A stretch of 64,000 nt of DNA, taken from the NCBI RefSeq assembly GCF_000633515.1, contig NZ_AYMP01000049.1, positions 1 through 64,000 on the forward strand, written 5' to 3'. Positions within the stretch are counted from its first letter, which is position 1. Each line of letters opens with the position of its first letter. Shown here piece by piece: positions 1 to 8,884 of the stretch. Source of the DNA: Morganella morganii H1r (GTDB lineage: Bacteria; Pseudomonadota; Gammaproteobacteria; Enterobacterales; Enterobacteriaceae). The notes beneath the pieces were generated by a model that was given only the letters and a program-made list of their open reading frames with translations, had not been told where the DNA came from and did no database searches. The translations under genes were made by a program, and so were the position numbers.

Positions 1-1347
1 GCCGGGTCAACGCCTGAGTCTGCTGGCGGTGTTGGCATGGGGGCGTGGATTGGTGTTGGTGATGCGGCATTAAGGTCTGATTTGATAAGCGGTGACGGTA
101 GTTTGGTTGGCGTTGGTGGTGATACCTTAAAGTCATTTTTTGATAGGGAAGATTGGCGGCGCTTTAACAGTGTTCGCGGGTATGGTGTATCAGGTGATGA
201 TTTAACACCGGTAAATGACCACATATCAACGGCAGATAAACCTGTCCTGTTTACTGTTCCGGCTGGGGCATTTACGGGAAACTTCACATGGAAATCAGGG
301 TTCGGTCTGATCGGGTCGGGTAGTCAGTCAACTATCGTTAATGTTCCTTCTGGTCAGTCAGGCATTGTGATGTCATCTCAGATCGTTCGTGGTGGCGAAA
401 TATCAAAAATGACCATTGCCACAGAATCGCCAACAGCCGGACGTGGTATTGATGGTAACACTTGGGGGATGGTTAATTGCCGGTTATCTGACCTGTATCT
501 GAATAAATTCGATATTGGTTACAAAGCCGGTGCCACTGATTTCTCATGTACATTTGATAATGTTCGTGCCAATGAGTGCCGAATCAGCTTTGACTTAACC
601 GGCGGCGGTGGACTCATTCAGAACGTGTTCAATAACTGTTATTCATCTGCACCATCCGAGTTGGGGCTTAATATCGCAGGTGTTAAAGGTGCGGTGTTTA
701 ACTGCTATAACTCAGGGTCAACGGGTGCGCGGCACGTATTAATAGGATTGGGGTCAAAAGGCGTAATTTTTAACTCCCCCAATTTTGAACAGGATGCCGG
801 TTATCTTGGCGTAAACCAGGCGGCAGTAACGATACTCTCCAGCTCTGAGGTTATTTTGAACAGTCCTCAGTTTGCGTCACCAGCAGGCGCACCAGGCAGC
901 ACCAACACCTATCTTGTCAGAGTTCAGGATTCTGCTGTTGTGCATATTAATATGCCAACAGTAATCGGAGAGGGAGCAAACATAAGGCATTTATATGTTG
1001 CCGGTAATGCTGTTGTTTATCTTAACGACCCGCTTGGCGCGTTCACGAAAATAGATATCTTCGGCAATGGCAAGGTAATCAGGACACACAAAATCAGTAA
1101 CGCGCCAGATTACATTGGTAAACACCTGGCAGTAAAAAGCGGGGATATCATTAATTTTGGCTTTGCTCCGAAACATATTGTTGCAGTTCCTGATTTTAGC
1201 GCTGTCGCAGTGCCGAATCCTTTTGTCCGCTCAGTGCATTTTGACACATACGGTAGTTTAACCGCCGTTGCAAGGATAGTTAATACTACAACCGGAGCAA
1301 CGGATACAGCAGGGTCACTAAATATATTTGTTCAGGCTTGGCGTTAA
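1..1347 (+). CDS. Prophage tailspike/tail fibre-like protein, 5' end outside the window
   Basis: The frame is open from the first base, so the ATG at 37 is probably internal and the gene starts upstream. The visible 448 residues begin with a Gly/Ala-rich stretch containing GDAALRSDL followed by LVGVGGDTLKSFFDRE, a pattern common at the junction between the virion-binding domain and the spike body of phage tail proteins. The remainder is rich in Gly, Asn, Val and Ser with regular short strands (for example SKMTIATES, GAVFNCYNS, GVIFNSPNF, EVILNSPQF), as expected for a right-handed beta-helix. The likely role is host-surface binding or glycan cleavage; no catalytic residues can be assigned. It ends exactly where the convergent theta-like gene ends. 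The tailspike call is inference from composition and context. Confidence 0.6.
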   Translation, partial: AGSTPESAGGVGMGAWIGVGDAALRSDLISGDGSLVGVGGDTLKSFFDREDWRRFNSVRGYGVSGDDLTPVNDHISTADKPVLFTVPAGAFTGNFTWKSGFGLIGSGSQSTIVNVPSGQSGIVMSSQIVRGGEISKMTIATESPTAGRGIDGNTWGMVNCRLSDLYLNKFDIGYKAGATDFSCTFDNVRANECRISFDLTGGGGLIQNVFNNCYSSAPSELGLNIAGVKGAVFNCYNSGSTGARHVLIGLGSKGVIFNSPNFEQDAGYLGVNQAAVTILSSSEVILNSPQFASPAGAPGSTNTYLVRVQDSAVVHINMPTVIGEGANIRHLYVAGNAVVYLNDPLGAFTKIDIFGNGKVIRTHKISNAPDYIGKHLAVKSGDIINFGFAPKHIVAVPDFSAVAVPNPFVRSVHFDTYGSLTAVARIVNTTTGATDTAGSLNIFVQAWR

Positions 1348-1572
1348 TCACTCCTTCTCATGCTCAAACCCGCGCGGAAACCTTTTCCCGATCTCCCTGT
1401 AGTGCTCCAGTCTCTCTTTAAAGTACGGGCGTAAGTGCTCGGGCTGCTGGCTTTCTGTTTCGTACAGATCATACGGCAGTCCGAGTCTTTCTTTGTACGC
1501 GATACCAGATGCGGCTAAATCGGCATTAATTTTGTCTTTTTCGTCTTGCGGCAGGTTGGCGAGGTTGTGCAT
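1348..1572 (-). CDS. Phage-borne DNA polymerase III theta subunit homologue (HolE/Hot-like)
   Basis: A 74-residue protein that aligns along its length with E. coli HolE: the N-terminal NLANLPQDEKDKINADLAA stretch, then GIAYKERLGLP, then QPEHLRPYFKERLEHYR, matching HolE's NLAKL..[34 protein letters not shown]. Theta binds the epsilon proofreading subunit in the polymerase III core; phage P1 encodes a homologue called Hot. The start ATG has an AGGA ribosome-binding site 8 bases upstream. The gene lies 12 bases downstream of the integrase on the same strand, so the two are probably cotranscribed. It could stabilise host epsilon or replace HolE during phage replication; that role is inferred from P1 Hot. 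Confidence 0.85.
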   Translation of the reverse strand: MHNLANLPQDEKDKINADLAASGIAYKERLGLPYDLYETESQQPEHLRPYFKERLEHYREIGKRFPRGFEHEKE

Positions 1573-1584
1573 GTTGGTTTCCTG

Positions 1585-2748
1585 TTACTTTGAGATTTCA
1601 TCAATATAGTCAGCGAACCACTGCATCATATTTCTGCGCTGATCAAGGTATTCGGCATGATTATAGATGCCGCGTATTGCGTTACGGTCAACGTGGGCAA
1701 GCTGTCGCTCTATCAGGTCACAGTCAAACCCGTTTTCATTAAGTATAGTGCTGAACTGGTGACGGAATCCGTGGCCGCTTGCTATTCCGTCAAAACCTAT
1801 TTGCCGGATTACCAGTAATACAGCATTTTCACTTATTGGCTTTCTTTTATCATTTCTTCCGGGGAAAACCAGGTCTGATATTCCTGATGTCATAGGTTTA
1901 ATCTGCTCCATCAGTGCGACAACCTGGTCTGACATCGGTACGACATGCGGCTTCCTGCTTTTCATTACTTCGGAAGATATGGTGATCACCTTGTTTCCAA
2001 AATCGACGTCTGACCATTGCATAGACCGGAGTTCTTTGGTTCTGAGCGCAGTATATTGTAAAACCTGCGTGGCTATTTTACTGATAGCGCTTCCGGAGAA
2101 AGACAACAATGCTTTATTAAAGGCGGGTATCTGCTCTTTGGTAAGGAATGGATAATGTTTTTTCCGATATCCGCGTTCAGCATCAACCAGGTCAGGGGCA
2201 GGGTTGTATTTAGAGCGTCCTGTTATAACCGCATAACGGAATACCTCACCACAGCGCCGGCGGGCTTTGCTCGCTCTTTCCATTGCGCCACGGCTCTCGA
2301 AGTGGCGTATCACATCTACAACACGTAGCGGATCCATAGTTGCAATGTCTTCCTCTCCGATAATCGGTAAGACATCATCATTAAACATGGATAGCATTTC
2401 TTTCCTGTAACCGGCAGACCATACCTCTTTTTTAAACTCGTACCATTCACGGAAAACACTTTCAAAAGTGATGATGCTTTCTTCTTGTGATGCTTCCTTC
2501 TTTGTTTCCAGTGACCCGCCGGTAGCGAGAATTGATTTTGCTGAGGCGTGAAGTTTACGGGCTTCTATCAATGATATTTCCGGATATGAACCGATGACAT
2601 GAGTTTGCTCTTTCCCGTCTTTGCGATACCGGAAGCGCCAAATTTTTCCGCCACCTTTTGAGATGAAAAGAAACAGCCCACCACTATCTGACAATCGGTA
2701 TGACTTCTCTTTCGGCTTGGCCGCTTCTATCTGTTTTATTGTCAGCAT
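1585..2748 (-). CDS. P4-type tyrosine integrase of the argW-associated prophage
   Basis: A 387-residue site-specific recombinase. I place the start at 2748 (MLTIKQIEAAKPKEKSYRL) because this is the usual N-terminus of P4-like integrases and it has an AAAGGTG ribosome-binding site; the frame stays open 17 codons further upstream. The N-terminal arm-type DNA-binding (DUF4102-like) domain contains DSGGLFLFISKGGGKIWRFRYR. The C-terminal catalytic domain shows the Arg in TALRTKELRSMQW, the His-x-x-Arg in GHGFRHQFSTIL, the second His in LAHVDRNAI and the Tyr nucleophile in GIYNHAEYLDQRR. It is transcribed away from the tRNA-Arg gene, 164 bases from that gene's 3' end, the classic layout for integration into a tRNA. 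The gene looks intact, so excision may be possible. Confidence 0.95.
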   Translation of the reverse strand: MLTIKQIEAAKPKEKSYRLSDSGGLFLFISKGGGKIWRFRYRKDGKEQTHVIGSYPEISLIEARKLHASAKSILATGGSLETKKEASQEESIITFESVFREWYEFKKEVWSAGYRKEMLSMFNDDVLPIIGEEDIATMDPLRVVDVIRHFESRGAMERASKARRRCGEVFRYAVITGRSKYNPAPDLVDAERGYRKKHYPFLTKEQIPAFNKALLSFSGSAISKIATQVLQYTALRTKELRSMQWSDVDFGNKVITISSEVMKSRKPHVVPMSDQVVALMEQIKPMTSGISDLVFPGRNDKRKPISENAVLLVIRQIGFDGIASGHGFRHQFSTILNENGFDCDLIERQLAHVDRNAIRGIYNHAEYLDQRRNMMQWFADYIDEISK

Positions 2749-2912
2749 GTGGGCACCTTTGGGTTGACTCCGTTTTGATGCCCACAAATATGCCCGCAAA
2801 ATTGCGGTTCAGTCAAGTAACGTGTGGTTATGGTTGGTAACGGTGAATTCTGTGAAGTGCTGATTTTTCAAGGGGCGCTGGTAACGGAGGGTAATGCGGG
2901 GTTATCCGGTAC

Positions 2913-2955
2913 TGGTGTCCCCTGCAGGAATCGAACCTGCAATTAGCCCTTAGGA
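2913..2955. other. Predicted prophage attachment site within the 3' half of tRNA-Arg
   Basis: P4-family integrases recombine at the 3' part of tRNA genes. The integrase and prophage genes all lie on the 3' side of this tRNA, so its 3' half (anticodon-loop region to CCA) is the expected bacterial-side junction. The tRNA is complete, so the integrated phage restores the gene end. The other att copy, a direct repeat of roughly this segment, must lie left of the window and cannot be seen, so the exact core is not defined. Confidence 0.5.
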
Positions 2956-2987
2956 GGGGCTTGTTATATCCATTTAACTAAGAGGAC
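2913..2987 (-). tRNA. argW: tRNA-Arg (anticodon CCU)
   Basis: The minus strand reads as a complete 75-nt tRNA with encoded CCA at 2913-2915. The acceptor stem pairs GTCCTCT with the GGGGAC-containing 3' end, the T arm holds GGTTCGATTCC, and the anticodon CCT (minus-strand sense, 2952-2954) lies in the loop CTCCTAA flanked by a GCCCC/GGGC stem. It differs from my recollection of E. coli argW by about one base. It decodes the rare AGG codon. The same tRNA is the attachment site of the CPS-53 prophage next to dsdC in E. coli, so the locus is a conserved integration hot spot. Confidence 0.97.
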
Positions 2988-3180
2988 ATGATATCTGATT
3001 GTATGACCGGTTTTTGCGGCGGGTCATATGTTACCGCTCAACCCCGTATTCTATCAAGTCTTTATTTCCGCTTTGTTTTTTCTTCGTTTCCGGTTACCGT
3101 TGCATTTTTTATGTGGGGTGCCGGTCCCGGATGTGCAGATTGGGTGCATTACCTGCTGGCTCCGGGGTGTCTGATTGTAT

Positions 3181-4146
3181 TTATGGTAATGTCTTCGTAA
3201 CCTTTTGTTTCAGCCACGAAATAAAAATATCGGCTTTCGGGTTTCGCCTGTCACCAAGCATCGCAAAGTAATATCGCTGCCTGCATGTCAGTGAAATATC
3301 GCCGAACGGCATTACCAGCATCCTGCTCTGAATACGTTTTTCCACCAGTTGTTTACGTCCCATCGCGACACCGGCATGGTTCATTGCCGCCACAATCGCC
3401 AAATCTGAACGATCAAAACACAGATTGCGCCGGTGCGGGAACAAATCAGGCTGATAGTGTTCACTCCATGCTTTCCATTCATCATAATCTGAGTTACTGC
3501 TCCATGCCTGGCGATCATGCAATAACATGCAGTTCCTGAGCTGATGAAGATTGTTATACAGATCATAACGCTTTGCATATTCCGGGCTGCATACCGGCAC
3601 GACTGATTCTGACATCAAATCGTCGCAATAGAGGTTAGGTCTTGATATATCATCGTAATAAATTGCGATATCAATACCATAGCCGCGAAAATTGACATCA
3701 TCATTACCTGTCAGCAGGTTCAGCTGAATAGCCGGGTACTGCTCTGTGAAATCCGCGATCCCCGGAATCAGCCAGCATTGCGCCAGTGACGGGCGGGAAT
3801 AGACGGTTAACTCACCGGAGATTTCCTGATTTTTAATATCAATGATTTCCTGGTTAATATCATCCAGGTTTTTCCGTAATGCCCAGTAGATGCGTTCACC
3901 GTCTGATGTGAGTTCAACCCGCCGGTGAAAACGCTCAAATAACCGGAAGCCCAGCTCATTTTCGAGGGTATTGATACGGTGGCTTACCGCGCCGGGAGTC
4001 AGCGCCAGTTCCTGTGCTGCCAGAGCAAATGAACTGTGCCGTGCCGCCGCTTCGAAAGTATGCAGACGTGACAGCTGATGGCTTGATACCCGCTTGTTTC
4101 GCCGCAGGGATCCTGACGGTTCATACCGGTTTATCTCCGATGACAT
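3181..4146 (-). CDS. dsdC: DsdC, LysR-type activator of D-serine catabolism
   Basis: A 321-residue LysR-family regulator. The N-terminal winged helix-turn-helix spans about residues 23-82 (LHTFEAAARHSSFALAAQEL, then TPGAVSHRINTLENELG). The C-terminal effector domain contains YSRPSLAQCWLIPGI, VCSPEYAKRY and FDRSDLAIVAAMNHAGVAMGRK, all very close to E. coli DsdC. The protein senses D-serine and activates dsdXA. The gene is divergent from dsdX across a 217-base intergenic region that should hold its operator. The ATG at 4146 follows an AGAGAG-rich ribosome-binding site. The N-terminus is a few residues longer than the E. coli protein before the helix-turn-helix. Confidence 0.95.
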   Translation of the reverse strand: MSSEINRYEPSGSLRRNKRVSSHQLSRLHTFEAAARHSSFALAAQELALTPGAVSHRINTLENELGFRLFERFHRRVELTSDGERIYWALRKNLDDINQEIIDIKNQEISGELTVYSRPSLAQCWLIPGIADFTEQYPAIQLNLLTGNDDVNFRGYGIDIAIYYDDISRPNLYCDDLMSESVVPVCSPEYAKRYDLYNNLHQLRNCMLLHDRQAWSSNSDYDEWKAWSEHYQPDLFPHRRNLCFDRSDLAIVAAMNHAGVAMGRKQLVEKRIQSRMLVMPFGDISLTCRQRYYFAMLGDRRNPKADIFISWLKQKVTKTLP

Positions 4147-4363
4147 AGCCTCTCTCTTTTATTACGCCGGATGTCTTTCACATAAAGAATACCGCGTTTA
4201 AGGTGAATTTATATGATGCAGTTCGCGAAAAAAGTGCTGATTTTGACGAATGTCACGCATTTGAGTTAATTCAGCTAATCCAAAGCCCTGCTTTCATCGT
4301 TTGTCACCCCTGACTATTTATTATCCAATGAATGCACAACAACAATATAACCAGGGGTAGGAT
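4147..4363. promoter_or_regulatory. Divergent dsdC/dsdX control region
   Basis: This 217-base AT-rich spacer separates the divergent dsdC and dsdX genes and by family knowledge should carry the DsdC operator and both promoters. I see no unambiguous palindromic T-N11-A box or strong CRP site, so no individual element is assigned. The dsdX ribosome-binding site is the AGGGGTAGGAT just before its ATG. Confidence 0.5.
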
Positions 4364-5701
4364 ATGGATTCTGTAATGTGGATGATCGGCACGCTGGTTT
4401 TCAGTATTTTGCTGATCGTTATTTCAATTATTAAATTTAAGTTTCACCCGTTTTTAGCATTATTGCTCACCAGCTTTTTTGTCGGTATCGCCATGAATAT
4501 GGAACCGCAGGATATGGTCAGCGCCATTGAAAACGGGATTGGCGGGACACTCGGATTTTTGGCGGCCATTATCGGACTGGGAACGATACTCGGAAAGATG
4601 ATGGAAATATCCGGCGCTGCTGAGCGAATCGGGATTACGCTGGAAAAGTGCCGCTGGTTAAGTCCCGATGTCACTATGATATTGATCGGTCTTATCTGTG
4701 GTATCACGCTGTTTGTCGAGGTCGGGGTTGTATTACTGATCCCGCTGGCATTTTCGATTGCAAAAAAAACAAACACCTCATTATTAAAACTGGCGATCCC
4801 GTTATGTACGGCGCTGATGGCCGTACACTGCATTATTCCGCCGCATCCCGCTGCGTTGTTTGTCACCAATGAACTCGGCGCGGATATCGGCACTGTTATT
4901 GTGGCCGGGTTAGCGGCGGGACTGGTTGCTTCACTGATTGGCGGACCACTGTTCCTGAAATTTTTGGGGGATCGTTTACCGTTCAAAGTCGTACCGGCTG
5001 CATTTGCTGACCTGAAAGTCCGTGAAGAGAAAGATTTACCCTCATTAGGCGCGGCGTTATTTACGGTTCTGCTGCCGATTGTGCTCATGCTGATTAAAAC
5101 AACCGCAGATTTAAACATGAGCAAAAATAGCCCGTTATTCACCTTTTTACAGTTTATCGGTAATCCGATAACCGCCATGTTTATTGCCGCGTTTGCCGCT
5201 TATTACGTATTGGGTATCCGCCGTAATATGGGAATGAGCGTGCTGCTCAGCAAAACGGAAGAGAGCTTTAGCTCGATTGCGAATATTTTATTGATTATCG
5301 GAGCCGGCGGTGCATTTAACGGCATCCTGAAAGGCAGCGGGCTGAGTGATTCTCTGGCTCTGGTGCTGTCCGGTATCGATATACATCCGATTTTACTTGC
5401 CTGGCTGGTGGCTATCATTCTTCATGCCGCAGTCGGATCAGCAACGGTCGCCATGATGGGCGCGACCGCGATAGTTGCTCCGCTGATGCCGCTGTACCCG
5501 CACATCAGCCCTGAAATTATGACCCTGGCAATCGGCTCCGGGGCAATCGGCTGCACCATTGTGACTGATTCCTTATTCTGGCTGGTTAAACAATATTGTA
5601 ATGCCACGCTGGCGGAAACATTCCGTTATTACAGTGTCGCCACGCTGATTGCGTCCGTTGTCGCGCTGACCGGCACTTTTGCACTTTCCTATGTGATTTA
5701 A
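4364..5701 (+). CDS. dsdX: DsdX, D-serine permease of the GntP family
   Basis: A 445-residue, strongly hydrophobic inner-membrane transporter, the same length as E. coli DsdX. GntP-family features include the N-terminal membrane segments to about residue 50, the loop with NGIGGTLGFLAAIIGLGTILGKM near residue 60, and ALMAVHCIIPPHPAAL at about residues 149-165. The C-terminal half carries IIGAGGAFNGILKGSG and ATVAMMGATAIVAPL. It imports D-serine by proton symport. It precedes dsdA by 9 bases and is divergent from dsdC, giving the standard regulator-permease-dehydratase cluster. A gluconate permease is the alternative for the family, but the context decides. Confidence 0.95.
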   Translation: MDSVMWMIGTLVFSILLIVISIIKFKFHPFLALLLTSFFVGIAMNMEPQDMVSAIENGIGGTLGFLAAIIGLGTILGKMMEISGAAERIGITLEKCRWLSPDVTMILIGLICGITLFVEVGVVLLIPLAFSIAKKTNTSLLKLAIPLCTALMAVHCIIPPHPAALFVTNELGADIGTVIVAGLAAGLVASLIGGPLFLKFLGDRLPFKVVPAAFADLKVREEKDLPSLGAALFTVLLPIVLMLIKTTADLNMSKNSPLFTFLQFIGNPITAMFIAAFAAYYVLGIRRNMGMSVLLSKTEESFSSIANILLIIGAGGAFNGILKGSGLSDSLALVLSGIDIHPILLAWLVAIILHAAVGSATVAMMGATAIVAPLMPLYPHISPEIMTLAIGSGAIGCTIVTDSLFWLVKQYCNATLAETFRYYSVATLIASVVALTGTFALSYVI

Positions 5702-5710
5702 AAGAGAGTA

Positions 5711-7048
5711 ATGATGACTCAGATTAATATTGAAAAGTTAATTGCTGACTATCCATTGATTCAGGAACTGATTGATTTAACACCGGTGGCCTGGTTTAAC
5801 CCCGGCGTAACCACCACGGAAGCGGGATTACCGTATGTGGGATTGACGCTTGAGGATGTGCAGGATGCAGAGGCCCGCTTAGCCCGCTTTGCTCCGTATC
5901 TGATGAAAGCCTTTCCTGAAACGCAGGCCACGCAGGGGATCATTGAATCTGAGACGGCAGCGATTCCTGATATGCAGGCCGCTCTTGCGGCGCGTTATCA
6001 GACGCCGCTGGCAGGGAAAATGTATCTCAAGAAAGACAGTCATCTGCCGATCTCCGGTTCAATAAAAGCTCGCGGCGGGATCTATGAAGTGCTGACTCAT
6101 GCGGAAAAATTAGCGCTGGACGCCGGGTTGCTGTCAACCGGTGATGATTATGCGGTGCTATTCTCCGATGAGTTCAGGCAGTTTTTCAGTCAGTATCGTA
6201 TTGCCGTCGGATCAACCGGTAATTTAGGGATGTCCATCGGCATTATGAGCGCGAAGCTGGGTTTCAGTGTCAGTGTGCATATGTCTGCGGATGCCAGACA
6301 ATGGAAAAAAGACAAATTACGTTCTCATGGTGTCAATGTTGTTGAATATGAACAGGATTACAGTATCGCGGTGGAGCAGGGGCGCAAAGAGGCAGAAAAA
6401 GATCCGTCCTGCTTCTTTATTGATGATGAAAACTCCTCCACACTCTTTTTAGGCTATGCGGTGGCGGGTCTGCGGCTGAAAAAGCAATTTGCTGAAAAAG
6501 GAATTACCGTTGATGAGCAGCATCCGCTGTTTGTGTATTTGCCCTGCGGTGTCGGCGGGGGCCCCGGTGGTGTTGCCTTCGGATTAAAACTGGCGTTTGG
6601 TGATGCGGTGCATTGTTTCTTTGCGGAACCGACACATTCGCCCTGTATGTTACTCGGGGTGCATACCGGTCTTCATGATGCCGTCTCTGTTCAGGAAATC
6701 GGTATTGATAATATTACTGCAGCAGATGGCCTCGCGGTCGGCCGGGCATCCGGATTTGTCGGCCGGGCCATGGAGCGGCTGATCGACGGTTATTACACCA
6801 TTGACGATGCGGAAATGTATAACCTGTTAGGATTGCTTGATCAGACTGAAGCCATCAGGCTGGAGCCTTCCGCGTTAGCGGGCATGCCCGGTTGTGTGCA
6901 TATCGCCCGGAATAAAGCCTATTTACAGGCTAACGCCCTGACACCGGAAGTGATGGCGAATGCCTCACATCTGGTCTGGGCAACCGGCGGCGGCATGGTT
7001 CCTGAAGATGAGATGCAGAAATATTTATCACAGGCCAAAGGTAACTGA
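5711..7048 (+). CDS. dsdA: DsdA, D-serine ammonia-lyase (D-serine dehydratase)
   Basis: A 445-residue PLP enzyme that converts D-serine to pyruvate and ammonia in the cytosol. The PLP lysine is K119 in [15 protein letters not shown]. Also visible are the substrate/cofactor loop [15 protein letters not shown], the glycine-rich phosphate-binding [17 protein letters not shown] and the C-terminal [16 protein letters not shown]. The sequence is close to E. coli DsdA over its whole length. Two adjacent ATG codons (5711 and 5714) follow an AAGAGAG ribosome-binding site; either could be used. It is the second gene of the dsdXA operon. It removes a toxic D-amino acid abundant in urine and allows its use as a carbon and nitrogen source. 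Confidence 0.97.
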   Translation: MMTQINIEKLIADYPLIQELIDLTPVAWFNPGVTTTEAGLPYVGLTLEDVQDAEARLARFAPYLMKAFPETQATQGIIESETAAIPDMQAALAARYQTPLAGKMYLKKDSHLPISGSIKARGGIYEVLTHAEKLALDAGLLSTGDDYAVLFSDEFRQFFSQYRIAVGSTGNLGMSIGIMSAKLGFSVSVHMSADARQWKKDKLRSHGVNVVEYEQDYSIAVEQGRKEAEKDPSCFFIDDENSSTLFLGYAVAGLRLKKQFAEKGITVDEQHPLFVYLPCGVGGGPGGVAFGLKLAFGDAVHCFFAEPTHSPCMLLGVHTGLHDAVSVQEIGIDNITAADGLAVGRASGFVGRAMERLIDGYYTIDDAEMYNLLGLLDQTEAIRLEPSALAGMPGCVHIARNKAYLQANALTPEVMANASHLVWATGGGMVPEDEMQKYLSQAKGN

Positions 7049-7071
7049 CAGGGCAGTGATCAACTGAACGG

Positions 7072-7104
7072 ACCGGAATCGGCAGGGGGATTGCCGGTTC
7101 CGGT
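7072..7104. terminator. Long hairpin between convergent dsdA and proC
   Basis: The arms ACCGGAATCGGCA and TGCCGGTTCCGGT pair over 13 positions (one G-U) around the loop GGGGGAT. No run of T follows on either strand, so this is either a factor-dependent stop or an RNA 3'-end stabiliser. Its place between two convergent genes supports a transcription-end role. Confidence 0.45.
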
Positions 7105-7113
7105 ATCCGGCCA

Positions 7114-7923
7114 TTATTTACGGCTCATTTCCTGTGACTTTTCTGTCGCACTGCGGACACCGGCTATCACCGCCTGACGTAAACCCATTTCTTCCAGTTT
7201 GGTGACCGCTTCAATCGTGGTCCCCCCCGGCGAGCAGACCATATCTTTCAGTTCACCCGGATGTTTACCGGTTTCGAGAACCATTTTTGCCGCACCCATA
7301 ACCGCCTGTGCCGCAAATTCATAGGCTTGTTTACGCGGCATACCGCTTGCCACTGCGGCGTCCGCCATTGCTTCAATAAACATAAAAACATAAGCCGGTG
7401 AGGAACCGCTGACACCAATCACGGCATCGATCAGCGATTCCGGCACTAATTCGGCGCGTCCGAAACTGCGGCACAATGACATCACCAGCTCAGTTTCTTC
7501 ATCTGTCAGATAAGCATTTACGGTAACGGATGTCATCCCGGCGTTGACCAGCGCGGGGGTATTCGGCATCAGACGGACCACTTTGGCGGATGGCGGCAGG
7601 GCGGCTTCCAGAACTTCCAGTGTGACACCGGCGGCCATCGAAACAATCAGGGTATCCGCTTTCAGGCAAGGGGAAATATCACGCAGTACACCGGGAACGG
7701 CATAAGGCTTTACACCTATAAAAATAATATCGGATTGTTCCGCTACCCGCTGAGCCTGTGCTTCGCCGTGAACACCGAATTCCTGAGCCACGCGGTCTGT
7801 ACTGGCCGGGCTGTGGTTATGCACAAAAACAGTATCAGGGGTGATGATTTTCCCTGAAATCAGGCCATTAAGGATGGCTTTCCCCATATTCCCGCAACCA
7901 ATAAATCCGGTTTTTTTATTCAT
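7114..7923 (-). CDS. proC: Pyrroline-5-carboxylate reductase ProC
   Basis: A 269-residue enzyme, equal in length to E. coli ProC, catalysing the last step of proline synthesis: NAD(P)H-dependent reduction of 1-pyrroline-5-carboxylate. The start at 7923 (MNKKTGFIGCGNMGKAILNG) has an AGGAG ribosome-binding site; a longer open frame upstream is not needed. The N-terminal Rossmann fold shows GFIGCGNMG. The C-terminal dimerisation and catalytic region contains VIGVSGSSPAYVFMFIEAMADAAVASGM and DMVCSPGGTTIEAV, the family signature. It is convergent with dsdA and divergent from mlaA. Confidence 0.97.
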   Translation of the reverse strand: MNKKTGFIGCGNMGKAILNGLISGKIITPDTVFVHNHSPASTDRVAQEFGVHGEAQAQRVAEQSDIIFIGVKPYAVPGVLRDISPCLKADTLIVSMAAGVTLEVLEAALPPSAKVVRLMPNTPALVNAGMTSVTVNAYLTDEETELVMSLCRSFGRAELVPESLIDAVIGVSGSSPAYVFMFIEAMADAAVASGMPRKQAYEFAAQAVMGAAKMVLETGKHPGELKDMVCSPGGTTIEAVTKLEEMGLRQAVIAGVRSATEKSQEMSRK

Positions 7924-8105
7924 GATGGCTCCTGTATTGCTGATAAAAACTGACCGTAAGAGCAGGATACCACTCTGTGCTATCGGGGTAACCCGGTAAT
8001 TTCGGCATGATTTACATACACAAATATACAAAATCCGGGTAATATTGACTTATTATAGATACGTGAAACGGTAAATTGTGCTCACGTTTTGCCATGGAGA
8101 AACAT

Positions 8106-8864
8106 ATGAAGTATCAGGTAAGTGGCCTGACACTTGCTGCGGTGCTGCTGATTGGCGGGTGCGCAAGTTCGGATCAGACACCGGGAACGCGCAGTGATCC
8201 GCTCGAAGGATTTAACCGCTCAATGTTCAATTTTAACTATAACGTGCTGGATCCTTACGTGCTCAGGCCGGTGGCAGTGGCCTGGCGTGATTATGTGCCG
8301 ACACCGGCGCGCAACGGCACGATTAATTTCCTCGGTAACCTCGGAGAACCGGCCAGTATGGTCAATAACTTTCTGCGCGGCGATTTTTACCAGGGATTTA
8401 AGCATTTTAACCGCTTCTTCCTCAACACGGTCTTTGGTCTGGGCGGTCTGATTGATGTTGCGTCGATGGCAAACCCGGAACTGGCAAAAACAGAACCGGC
8501 CCGTTTTGGTAATACCTTAGGAAACTACGGGGTCGGGTACGGGCCTTATGTGGTTATCCCGGGCTACGGCGGCTGGACACCGCGTGTGGATGGCGGCGAC
8601 TGGCTGGATACCACGTATCCGATGCTGAGTTATCTGACTATCTGGATGGGCGTCGGTAAATGGGCTATTGAAGGTATCGATAACCGTGCACAGGCACTGG
8701 ATGCGGAAGGGGTGCTGCATAATTCCAGTGACCCGTATCTGATGATGCGTGAAGCCTATTTCCAGCGTAATGATTTCCTGGCATCAGGCGGAGAACTGAA
8801 AGTACAGGAAAACCCGAATGCGGCAGCAATTGCTGATGACCTGGATTCTATCGACAGCGAATAA
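8106..8864 (+). CDS. mlaA: MlaA (VacJ), outer-membrane lipoprotein for phospholipid retrograde transport
   Basis: A 252-residue lipoprotein. The start at 8106 is chosen because it gives a proper signal peptide (MKYQVSGLTLAAVLLIGGC, lipobox LIGGC) and a GGAG ribosome-binding site. The body contains SDPLEGFNRSMFNFNYNVLDPYVLRPVA, LGNLGEPASMVNNFLRGDF and YGPYVVIPGYGGWTPRVDGGDWLD, all diagnostic of MlaA. The protein forms a ring in the inner leaflet of the outer membrane with OmpC/OmpF and passes mislocalised phospholipids to MlaC. The rest of the mla genes are not in this window, as in E. coli, where mlaA also lies apart near fadL. The acidic C-terminal tail is of unknown role. Confidence 0.96.
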   Translation: MKYQVSGLTLAAVLLIGGCASSDQTPGTRSDPLEGFNRSMFNFNYNVLDPYVLRPVAVAWRDYVPTPARNGTINFLGNLGEPASMVNNFLRGDFYQGFKHFNRFFLNTVFGLGGLIDVASMANPELAKTEPARFGNTLGNYGVGYGPYVVIPGYGGWTPRVDGGDWLDTTYPMLSYLTIWMGVGKWAIEGIDNRAQALDAEGVLHNSSDPYLMMREAYFQRNDFLASGGELKVQENPNAAAIADDLDSIDSE

Positions 8865-8884
8865 TGCACGGGTACAGATAAACA

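Noticed and set aside
2988-3271. Two overlapping short open frames (70 and 90 codons) between tRNA-Arg and dsdC
   Set aside because: No ribosome-binding site, Cys/Phe-rich random-looking composition, and overlap with the end of dsdC.
4444-5178. A 244-codon open frame opposite dsdX
   Set aside because: Antisense to membrane segments; Ser/Asn/Pro-rich shadow.
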